Shown here: positions 7,506 to 14,133 of the stretch, one piece after another | Position numbering within the stretch: the stretch's first letter is position 1 | Layout of the letters: every line of letters starts with the position of its first letter | Assembly: GCA_027019685.1 (NCBI GenBank) | Contig: JALUWH010000110.1 | Location: 1-14,133 of the forward strand | Direction: 5' to 3' | Length of the DNA stretch: 14,133 nucleotides | From: Ghiorsea sp. | GTDB lineage: Bacteria; Pseudomonadota; Zetaproteobacteria; Mariprofundales; Mariprofundaceae | Notes under the pieces: generated by a model | What the model was told of the DNA's origin: nothing | Database searches by the model: none | The model's input: only the letters and a program-made list of their open reading frames with translations | Position numbers and translations under genes: made by a program

Positions 7506-7564
7506 TTTCTCTCCTTATCTTTGGGGAAATACCTGCCTCAACCCATTCACACTTTCAAACAATC

Positions 7565-10243
7565 ATGATTGAAGACCAAAACATGACAAATTGCAAGCCT
7601 ACATCTGTGACTTACACCGCATTTTCTCAAATTCCTGCTTCCAAGCTTCTTACAAACCTAAACAAACAAAGTGTTCTCATCACATCCAACCAACGTTTAT
7701 CAAGATTTCGTTTACAGGAATTTGAAAAGCAACAACTTAAGCTTGGCAAAACAGCATGGGAAACGCCGCAAGTCTTGCCTTGGACAACATGGTTACGCCA
7801 GCAATGGTCTAATGCCAATATTGGTTTATGGCTAAGCAAACAGCAAGAAACTTTATTATGGCAAACATGCATCACTCAAGACCAAGAGATTCATGTGCTC
7901 AATCCCAAAGCCTTAAGCAAACAGGCTATGGATGCCAGACAAATATTGGCAGACTTTCATATTGACCCAAGCTGCTTGCAACATGCTGGGGAAGAACATC
8001 TTGCTTTATGGCGCTGGCAACAAAGTATTCAAGAACAAACCGAGCACTACCTCTCCTTTCAAATTCTCGAAGTATTGCAACAAGTACAGGTCGCATGTTC
8101 ACAAACCCATATTGTATTGGATGGTTTTGATAGCTTCACGCCTGCCCAAATAGGCTACCTTGAACATTTACAACAGCAGGGTTGCAGTATTCATACCGTT
8201 ATCAATGACCAACCCAAAGCAGCTATCGAACTGTTTAAATATCAAGATGAAGAAAATGAAGTCAGGCAAGTTTGCCAACAAATTCGCAAACACAGCGAAC
8301 AACACCCTAAGCATACTATTGCTGTACTAGTGCCCAACTTAGAGCGCATTGCCCCCACTATTCGTCAAATATTTTCCGAAGAACTTGCTCCTACCTTAAG
8401 CTTATCAAGCAATACCGATGAACAAGGCGCATACTTCAATATATCTCTAGGCTCACCGCTCGCCAACCAACCGCTTATTCAAGCGGCACTGCATGTATTG
8501 CGTTTAACCCAGCAATACAACCTAGACTATCAATTGATTAATCAGCTTTTGCTTAACCCTTATATGCAAGGTTACCATGAAGAAGCAATACAACGTGCAG
8601 CTTTGGATACCTCATTACGTCAACACAACCAATATCATCTAAATATCAAACAGTTGCTTAACTTATGCCAAGAAAGTGATAGTGACCTTAGTCAATTTAT
8701 ACACATGCTTGAAGTCATCTTACAGCAACAACAAACATTAAAAGATGCACCTCATAAACAACTCTTATCCCATTGGCTTAGCTTAAGCGAGCCATTCTTG
8801 GATAGTATATTCTGGAATGCACAAAGCTTTGCACTGCCTTATGAAGCAGCACAGCATGAGAATTGGAAAGCCTTAATCAATACATTGCCTGCTTTGGATG
8901 ATTTTTGTGGTTTCATCACATGGTCAGAAGCATTATCGCATATACAAGAACATGCATTTGAACATGTTTTCCGCCCAGCACCAGGGCTGGCAAACATTCA
9001 AGTGATGGGTTTACTTGAAGCTGCAAATTTATCCTTTGACCATGCTTTTGTTATTGGTATGGATGATGTGACATGGCCACCCGCAGCCAAGCCTCACCCA
9101 CTGATTCCTTTTGATATACAAGTGCAATACCAAACACCACATGCCAATAGCGAGCGTGAATGGCTGTATGCACAAAGTGTGTGGCAACATATTCAACATA
9201 TCGCACCCACATTATCTGTCAGTTATGCTTGCCTCAAAGGCGGGCAAGAGGTTCAAGCCTCACCATTTGTTAAACATGCCAGTGAACAAACGGAATCAAG
9301 TCATGCTTCAAGTCGTTATGCCTTGTATTTACAACAGCATACAGCAGCTACGGCTACCATAGCAGATAGCATATTGCCTGTAACAACAGATGAAAATGTT
9401 AAGGGTGGCACAGGCATTATCAAAGCACAATCAGCATGCCCATTCCAAGCTTTTGCCCGCTACCGCTTGCGTTTACGCGGTTTGGAAACACCAACATTGG
9501 GTTTAACCCCTGCCGAACAAGGTACCTTATTACACGCTGCTTTAGAGCACTTCTGGAAGCATGCCAAAAACTCAACAAACTTACTTCAATTCATCAATGA
9601 AGGTTCTTTAGAGCAACATGTACAACAAGCCGCAACCCATGCTTGGTCAGCGATTAAAAGGGTGATTTCACAAGACACAAAAGACCTGGAAACTCAGCGT
9701 TTACAGCATCTTATACAACAGTGGCTACACTTTGAAAGTACACGAGAGCCTTTTACTGTCACAGGTTTTGAATTTAAGCAGACTGTAACATTAGGTACAT
9801 CCTCCACCTTGGTCTTACACACCAAAATCGATAGAAGCGACAAAACTGCCAGTGGTCATCACATTATTATCGACTATAAAACAGGCTTAGTTTCAGCAAA
9901 CAAAGCCATGGGTGACCGACCAGAAGAACCACAACTACCGATTTATTATATGGCTTCTCAAGCAACAAATAATCAAGTGGACGTTTTAGCTTTTGCGCAA
10001 GTGCGGAATGGTGAAGTAAAGTTTGAAGGGTTTAGCCAAGAATCTGACATATTACCCAAGCTTAAAGCCTACAAACCACGCAAAAATCAACCCGAAGATT
10101 GGGATACCCTCACCCAACATTGGCAAGACACTTTAAATAATCTTGCAGATGAGTTTATGGCTGGTGAAGCAAGCGTAACACCCAAAAATACCCAAAGCTG
10201 CACCTATTGTGAGTTTGAAGGTTTGTGTCAGATTAAGCGTTAA
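7565..10243 (+). CDS. AddB-like PD-(D/E)XK nuclease, probable DNA repair protein
   Basis: The 892-residue protein fits the AddB-related repair family TIGR03623 (about 900 residues). The N-terminal region starts with VLITSNQRLSR and carries no Walker A motif, as expected of an inactive helicase-like fold. The C-terminal nuclease shows GTLLHAALEHFW (His657), Asp756 (KIDRSD), Asp770 and Lys772 (IIDYKTG) and PQLPIYY. Cys625 (SACPFQAF) plus Cys879, Cys882 and Cys888 (CTYCEFEGLC) form the AddB-type iron-sulfur staple. It is predicted to act in double-strand break processing. No AddA/UvrD-like helicase partner is in the window. The start is uncertain: the ATG at 7565 has no ribosome-binding site, and the ATG at 7583 has only a weak one. 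Its stop shares TTAA with the methyltransferase. Confidence 0.88.
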   Translation: MIEDQNMTNCKPTSVTYTAFSQIPASKLLTNLNKQSVLITSNQRLSRFRLQEFEKQQLKLGKTAWETPQVLPWTTWLRQQWSNANIGLWLSKQQETLLWQTCITQDQEIHVLNPKALSKQAMDARQILADFHIDPSCLQHAGEEHLALWRWQQSIQEQTEHYLSFQILEVLQQVQVACSQTHIVLDGFDSFTPAQIGYLEHLQQQGCSIHTVINDQPKAAIELFKYQDEENEVRQVCQQIRKHSEQHPKHTIAVLVPNLERIAPTIRQIFSEELAPTLSLSSNTDEQGAYFNISLGSPLANQPLIQAALHVLRLTQQYNLDYQLINQLLLNPYMQGYHEEAIQRAALDTSLRQHNQYHLNIKQLLNLCQESDSDLSQFIHMLEVILQQQQTLKDAPHKQLLSHWLSLSEPFLDSIFWNAQSFALPYEAAQHENWKALINTLPALDDFCGFITWSEALSHIQEHAFEHVFRPAPGLANIQVMGLLEAANLSFDHAFVIGMDDVTWPPAAKPHPLIPFDIQVQYQTPHANSEREWLYAQSVWQHIQHIAPTLSVSYACLKGGQEVQASPFVKHASEQTESSHASSRYALYLQQHTAATATIADSILPVTTDENVKGGTGIIKAQSACPFQAFARYRLRLRGLETPTLGLTPAEQGTLLHAALEHFWKHAKNSTNLLQFINEGSLEQHVQQAATHAWSAIKRVISQDTKDLETQRLQHLIQQWLHFESTREPFTVTGFEFKQTVTLGTSSTLVLHTKIDRSDKTASGHHIIIDYKTGLVSANKAMGDRPEEPQLPIYYMASQATNNQVDVLAFAQVRNGEVKFEGFSQESDILPKLKAYKPRKNQPEDWDTLTQHWQDTLNNLADEFMAGEASVTPKNTQSCTYCEFEGLCQIKR

Positions 10244-11283
10244 GCAGGTATCAATGTTGCATATGCTTCTGGCTCAGGTTCATGTAAGTAGCATGTTTCA
10301 CCTGGAGTTAAATCAGCATGAAGTTTCTTTGCTATAAAGTATGCCAAAGTTGCAGGTACGGCATTTCCTACCATCTTGTAACCCGCAAGCACACTCTTAT
10401 AATAAAATTTATGCGAGTCAGGGAATGTTTGAATGCGTGCGCACTCCCGAACAGACAAACGACGATAAAGTTCTTTTTTACTTGGCACAAATATTCTTAC
10501 ATTTTGTTCAACAAACTCCATTTTTGGTGCCTGTGGATGAATTGGAGCATGGCGACCACCCGCTTGAATCGTAAAAGATTGCTCATCCCAAGCCCGTACA
10601 CGGTTTCGCGACATGTAAATTGTTGAAAATCCACCTGTAAGATATTCATGATTAGGCAAGCTACACAAATCTCCATTCGTGTGGTTTTTGTCCTTAGCTG
10701 GAAGCGCACTGTTTCTAATATTATAGATAACTTCCCTTAAAGTTCTTTTTTTATCAAAAGGTTTTGGAAACTCAAATATTGTATTCAAATCATGACGAAT
10801 ACCAATAAAGAAAACACGCTTTCTATCTTGTGGAACCCAATAATCAGAAGCATTCAACATAGTAAAAGAAAGATTATATCCACTTTCTTTAAATAGTTCT
10901 TGAATAGATGCCATTGCGTTTGCATGACGAGAAGCAAGCATTCCTGAAACATTTTCAGCAACAAAAAATTTAGGCTGCTTGTCCCTTAAAATACGAATAA
11001 ACTCATAAAAAAGCTGACCTCTTTTGTCTTTAATACCTCTTAAAGACCCCGCCTCGCTCCAACTTTGACATGGAGGACCACCAATAATGCCATCACAATC
11101 TGGAATTTCACTGGATGCAACATCACGGATTGACTTACGATTAAGCTCAACATGAGGAAAATTTTTCTCGTATGTTTCCCAAATATCTTTGTCATATTCA
11201 TTTGCCCAGATAGTTGTAAACCCAGCTTTTTCAAAACCTAAATCTAAACCACCAGCACCAGAAAACAGAGAAACTATTCTCAT
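10240..11283 (-). CDS. C5-cytosine DNA methyltransferase of a type II R-M system (predicted GGCC)
   Basis: The 347-residue enzyme should transfer a methyl group from AdoMet to C5 of cytosine and so protect the host DNA. Motifs appear in canonical order: I (LFSGAGGLDLGF, 6-17), IV (PPCQSW, catalytic Cys72), VI (ENV, 110-112), VIII (QDRKRVF, 152-158), IX (RRLSVRECARIQTFPDS, 274-290) and X (GNAVP, 306-310). The target-recognition region (about 215-255), with STIYMSRNRVRAW, FTIQAGGR and HPQAPKM, closely resembles that of M.HaeIII as I remember it, which reads GGCC. The start overlaps the endonuclease stop as ATGA. A short tail (about 323-347) follows the last motif. There is no vsr repair gene beside it. 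Confidence 0.95.
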   Translation of the reverse strand: MRIVSLFSGAGGLDLGFEKAGFTTIWANEYDKDIWETYEKNFPHVELNRKSIRDVASSEIPDCDGIIGGPPCQSWSEAGSLRGIKDKRGQLFYEFIRILRDKQPKFFVAENVSGMLASRHANAMASIQELFKESGYNLSFTMLNASDYWVPQDRKRVFFIGIRHDLNTIFEFPKPFDKKRTLREVIYNIRNSALPAKDKNHTNGDLCSLPNHEYLTGGFSTIYMSRNRVRAWDEQSFTIQAGGRHAPIHPQAPKMEFVEQNVRIFVPSKKELYRRLSVRECARIQTFPDSHKFYYKSVLAGYKMVGNAVPATLAYFIAKKLHADLTPGETCYLHEPEPEAYATLIPA

Positions 11284-12125
11284 TTTTCTTCGATTGTTAT
11301 TAAAACTGCATCTAACATTTGAGCAGGGTTATTAGGATTTTTTATCTTAATATCTTTAGTTGCAATGTTTTTATTATTTTTTATTGCTTCTCTATCTTTT
11401 TTAGGAAATGAGTCAAACTTGCTTTTCTGAAGTATGCAAGAAAGACTAAAAGATAGTTCTTTATTTACTTCATATATATTTTTATAGACAGTTAATGGAT
11501 TTTCAATGTGCCACATTCCTCTAATTCTAAGGTATGTGATTCCTAGTGGATCGACTGCATTTACACGACCTAGCTCTTTTGTTTCCGAAAACTCAACGTC
11601 AACAATAGTCTCTACGCCTTCCTTAATTGTTGAACCTATTCGGGTGTAAACCTCTCTATTCGCCGCATAACAATCACCATATACCATCCAGAGGTGTTTT
11701 AACTTTCCTTTTTTAGGGACAATACCAATTGCATAAATAATATCTTTTGATTCCCAATCCTCAGATTCTATGCAAGCTTTACTAACTCTATGGTCATCCG
11801 AATATAGTTTATCTTTCGGGTAAGAGCTATTCAATGCAATTCCTGAGTTAAATCCTTGTATTTTTTTAACTTCAATTGCATCTCCACCTTTTAGCATAGC
11901 ATCAGGAATATTGTTTGCATTGCCCAAATATGAAAATACTTTTGATACAGCAATATCTTTAGTCTCTAAGTTAGTTTCATCTATTGTTCCTGCAAAGGCA
12001 TCCTTTATATATGCCTCTAAGCCTTCACCAATACTATTCATGCGATTTACGGCATTTCTACTTGCCCTTAATTGCGTTGAGGCAGACTTTTCGATGTTCA
12101 GAATAGCTTGAAGAATATTTGACAT
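11280..12125 (-). CDS. Type II restriction endonuclease, NgoPII family (predicted GGCC)
   Basis: The 281-residue protein matches the NgoPII endonuclease family: NRMNSIGEGLEAYIKDAF near the N-terminus, then the catalytic PD...ExK core (Pro74-Asp75, Glu85 and Lys87 in DAMLKGGDAIEVKK). Further matches are LGRVNAVDPLGITYLRIRGMW (185-205) and a conserved end with KNPNNPAQMLDA. It cleaves double-stranded DNA; GGCC specificity is inferred from the family and from the partner methyltransferase. I chose the ATG at 12125 over the GTG at 12131, because AAGAGGTGA lies just before the ATG and the GTG is inside that site. The gene is very AT-rich (one 60-base line near 11341 has only 11 G or C), unlike purA, which suggests transfer. 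No controller (C) protein gene is seen. Confidence 0.92.
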   Translation of the reverse strand: MSNILQAILNIEKSASTQLRASRNAVNRMNSIGEGLEAYIKDAFAGTIDETNLETKDIAVSKVFSYLGNANNIPDAMLKGGDAIEVKKIQGFNSGIALNSSYPKDKLYSDDHRVSKACIESEDWESKDIIYAIGIVPKKGKLKHLWMVYGDCYAANREVYTRIGSTIKEGVETIVDVEFSETKELGRVNAVDPLGITYLRIRGMWHIENPLTVYKNIYEVNKELSFSLSCILQKSKFDSFPKKDREAIKNNKNIATKDIKIKNPNNPAQMLDAVLITIEEK

Positions 12126-12127
12126 AA

Positions 12128-12136
12128 TCACCTCTT
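12128..12136 (-). promoter_or_regulatory. Strong ribosome-binding site of the endonuclease, overlapping the purA stop
   Basis: AAGAGGTGA matches 8 of 9 bases of the full anti-Shine-Dalgarno complement AGGAGGTGA. Its first two bases are the last two of the purA TAA stop. Ribosomes finishing purA end exactly on this site, so translation of the endonuclease is probably coupled to purA. It also decides the start at 12125. Confidence 0.75.
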
Positions 12137-13430
12137 ATAAGTGACAAATATGGTCGCGGTCAGGACCTGTGGATAGCATTGTAATTGGGCATTCACAGAC
12201 TTCTTCAATGCGTTTAAGCAATGCTGTGGCAGCATCAGGAAGCTGAGTAATATCTTTCAAACCAAATGTATTTTCAGACCAACCTGCTAAGGTTTCATAA
12301 ATCGGCGTGCATTCTTCCAAGGCTGTGGCACATGCTGGAATAGATTGCAGGCGTTCGCCATTGCGCTCATAACCCACACAAAGCTTCACTTCTTCCAAAC
12401 CATCTAATACATCTAATTTGGTGATAGCTAAACCAGTCACACCATTGATACGCACAGCATGTTGCACCACAACGGCATCAAACCAGCCTGTGCGGCGTGG
12501 GCGACCAGTGGTTGCGCCAAACTCTTGGCCTTTTTCTGCCATGTGTTTGCCTGCATTTTTAGCATCGCACATACCATCAGCATTGTATAACTCTGTGGGG
12601 AATGGCCCTGCACCAACGCGTGTGGTGTATGCTTTACAAATACCAAGCACTTCATGCACTTCTTTAGGGCCAACGCCAAGACCAGCAAGGGCTGCACCTG
12701 AAACTGTATTTGAAGATGTTACAAACGGATAAGTACCGTGGTCTACATCCAACATCGAGCCTTGCGCACCTTCATAAAGAATATTTTTACCAGCTTTGAT
12801 ATTTTCATACAAAATCAACGGCACATCAGCAGCCAATGGTAATAAACGTTCACGCGCCAAGTCCAATGCTTCAACCACATCTTCTTTTTTAACAGCTTCT
12901 GCGCCCAAAAACTCTACCAACATAAAGTTAACGTATTTAAGGTTTTCATCAATGCGAGCATCCAAGTCGTCTGATGTTAGGTCAACTAGACGAATACCAC
13001 GACGTGCTGTTTTATCTTCATAACATGGGCCAATGCCACGACCTGTTGTACCAATCTTGCCTTTACCTTTAGCCGCTTCACGCGCTGCATCCAATGCACG
13101 GTGATACGGTAAAATAAGCTGGCAACGGTCAGAGATGCGTAAGCGGTCATTCACAGGGATATTCGCATCAAGCAACATATCCAACTCTTCCACCAAGCGG
13201 AATGGATCAACCACAGTGCCGTTACCAATCAAGCTCAAGATGTTTTCATGCAAGATACCTGATGGGATATGATTCAAAACAGTCTTTTGGTCACCAATCA
13301 CCAAGGTATGTCCTGCATTCGGACCACCTTGGAAACGGGCTACCACATCCATTTTTGGTGCAAGAAGGTCAACAATCTTACCCTTGCCTTCATCACCCCA
13401 TTGAATCCCAATCGCTACTGTGTTTGTCAT
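12135..13430 (-). CDS. purA: Adenylosuccinate synthetase (PurA)
   Basis: PurA joins IMP and aspartate using GTP to form adenylosuccinate, the first committed step from IMP to AMP, in the cytoplasm. The 431-residue length matches the family (E. coli 432). Seen directly: the GTP-binding loop WGDEGKGK (11-18) with catalytic Asp13, GGPNAGHT with His41, the IMP loop GTTGRGIGP (127-135) and EGAQGSMLDVDHGTYPF. GATTGRPRRTGW, ITKLDVLDG and the terminal STGPDRDH follow. It lies 43 bases after hisZ, a familiar proteobacterial pairing, and 9 bases before the restriction endonuclease. The start ATG at 13430 follows GGGATAAG. No damage is seen. Confidence 0.98.
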   Translation of the reverse strand: MTNTVAIGIQWGDEGKGKIVDLLAPKMDVVARFQGGPNAGHTLVIGDQKTVLNHIPSGILHENILSLIGNGTVVDPFRLVEELDMLLDANIPVNDRLRISDRCQLILPYHRALDAAREAAKGKGKIGTTGRGIGPCYEDKTARRGIRLVDLTSDDLDARIDENLKYVNFMLVEFLGAEAVKKEDVVEALDLARERLLPLAADVPLILYENIKAGKNILYEGAQGSMLDVDHGTYPFVTSSNTVSGAALAGLGVGPKEVHEVLGICKAYTTRVGAGPFPTELYNADGMCDAKNAGKHMAEKGQEFGATTGRPRRTGWFDAVVVQHAVRINGVTGLAITKLDVLDGLEEVKLCVGYERNGERLQSIPACATALEECTPIYETLAGWSENTFGLKDITQLPDAATALLKRIEEVCECPITMLSTGPDRDHICHL

Positions 13431-13464
13431 GTCTTATCCCTATGTATTACTTAAAACTTAAAAT

Positions 13465-13470
13465 ATTATA
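13465..13470 (-). promoter_or_regulatory. Possible -10 element between hisZ and purA
   Basis: TATAAT on the minus strand is a perfect -10 hexamer 34 bases before the purA ATG. I could not find a good -35 at the usual distance inside the hisZ end. It may give purA, and the restriction genes behind it, some transcription independent of hisZ. Confidence 0.3.
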
Positions 13471-13473
13471 CTA

Positions 13474-14133
13474 TCAATCGGTGTATGATGTGTTGTCTAG
13501 CCATGCCCATAAATCAAACGAAAATCCTGTCGCAGGCATATCCCTGCCGTGGGCTGCCATCATTTGATCATATCTACCACCATGCAATAAAGCATGGGAT
13601 GAATTGTTGGCAAAACCTGTAAACACCATGCCACTATGGTACAAGAAACGCGGTGTTACTGCTGCATCAATCACCACACACACTTCACCTGAAAGTTTAT
13701 CATTCACGGTATCAACCAAGCTTAACAACTCGTCAGCCGCAACCGTAAATGTTTCATTGATTTGCGTTTTTTGCGCCCGCAACCAATCGGCATCACCCTG
13801 CCCTGCTGCCAAAGCCATCAAAGCGTCTTTCACCACATCAGATAACGGTTCTGTTTCTAAATAATTCGTCATATCTTCAGGGGAATGCCGTGCAAGCAAT
13901 TCAACCCAAGTTTCCAAAGATGTATCACTTTCTTCAACCAAGGCTTGAATCAATCCCATGTGCCCTACTTGCAAAATTGCACCATCAAAACCTGCCGCTT
14001 CCATAGAAAGAGCAGCCAAATGCATCACTTCCACATCACCATCCACACCTGCAAGACCCAAACATTCCACACCTGTTTGCCATTGCTGGCGTGAACCTGT
14101 ACGCACATCAGGACGCGCCAACATCACAGGGCC
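13474..14133 (-). CDS. hisZ: HisZ, ATP phosphoribosyltransferase regulatory subunit, N-terminus cut by window edge
   Basis: HisZ is a class II aminoacyl-tRNA-synthetase-like protein without tRNA-charging activity. It binds short-form HisG to make the active, histidine-regulated first enzyme of histidine synthesis. The last 219 residues are visible; the frame stays open to the window edge. Supporting features are MLARPDVRTGSRQQWQTGVE near the cut end, corresponding to class II motif 2, and the C-terminal LLHGGRYDQMM and PATGFSFDLWAWLD, which match the HisS/HisZ signature (GGRYD ... GFS). Its place directly before purA is typical of HisZ and argues against true HisS. By family rule the genome should carry the short HisG form. 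Confidence 0.9.
   Translation of the reverse strand, partial: GPVMLARPDVRTGSRQQWQTGVECLGLAGVDGDVEVMHLAALSMEAAGFDGAILQVGHMGLIQALVEESDTSLETWVELLARHSPEDMTNYLETEPLSDVVKDALMALAAGQGDADWLRAQKTQINETFTVAADELLSLVDTVNDKLSGEVCVVIDAAVTPRFLYHSGMVFTGFANNSSHALLHGGRYDQMMAAHGRDMPATGFSFDLWAWLDNTSYTD

Noticed and set aside
12126..12131. GTG start at 12131 for the endonuclease
   Set aside because: The GTG is part of the strong AAGAGGTGA ribosome-binding site, and the ATG at 12125 is correctly spaced from it and matches the family N-terminus.
10240..12131. Direct repeats or insertion-sequence ends flanking the restriction-modification pair
   Set aside because: I compared the sequences around 10240 and 12135 and saw no shared repeat, inverted ends or transposase remnant.
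1..14133. Avoidance of GGCC as a mark of the restriction system
   Set aside because: I count 9 GGCC sites by eye, below a rough expectation of 20-25. CCGG also seems very rare, so the shortage is not clearly specific; a genome-wide count with compositional controls is needed.

Overview
The window looks like the chromosome of a proteobacterium of roughly 40% GC (estimated by eye). HflK/HflC, a DUF2065 protein, HisZ, SdhE, a DUF1841 protein and an AddB-like repair nuclease together point to the beta-, gamma- or zetaproteobacteria. A c-type cytochrome lipoprotein with two heme sites indicates a respiring organism. I cannot place it more precisely. Both window edges cut a gene: htpG at the left (its C-terminus is missing) and hisZ at the right (its N-terminus is missing). 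No gene-free stretch exceeds 300 bases; the longest is the 120-base divergent promoter region at 6446-6565. I saw no tRNA, rRNA, CRISPR array or insertion sequence.

Left block, minus strand, 1-6445, in transcription order: an FHA-GAF-adenylate cyclase; sdhE; a DUF1573/cytochrome c lipoprotein; hflK; hflC; a DUF2065 membrane peptide; htpG. The first three overlap one another by 11 and 16 bases and look like one operon linking second-messenger signalling, flavinylation of respiratory enzymes and a periplasmic heme protein. hflK and hflC overlap as TAATG and encode the membrane complex that modulates FtsH proteolysis. htpG appears to have its own sigma-32-like promoter, so this stretch leans towards protein quality control.

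Middle block, 6566-10243: a DUF1841 protein and a two-segment membrane protein, overlapping as TAATG on the plus strand; a 49-residue zinc-ribbon protein on the minus strand; and a large AddB-like PD-(D/E)XK nuclease on the plus strand.

Right block, minus strand, 10240-14133, in transcription order: hisZ, purA, then a complete type II restriction-modification pair of the NgoPII/HaeIII kind (predicted target GGCC). The endonuclease gene begins 9 bases after the purA stop, with its ribosome-binding site partly inside that stop codon. The methyltransferase gene ends so tightly against the convergent AddB-like gene that one TTAA supplies both stop codons. The restriction-modification genes, above all the endonuclease gene, are much richer in AT than purA and htpG, which suggests horizontal acquisition. 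The likeliest reading is a defence cassette docked without gaps between two housekeeping genes and using the purA transcript. I did not find a clearly new multi-gene defence system. The parts most worth a second look are this docking, the DUF1573-diheme fusion with its cyclase/sdhE neighbours, and the antisense pair of small reading frames at 7350-7568.
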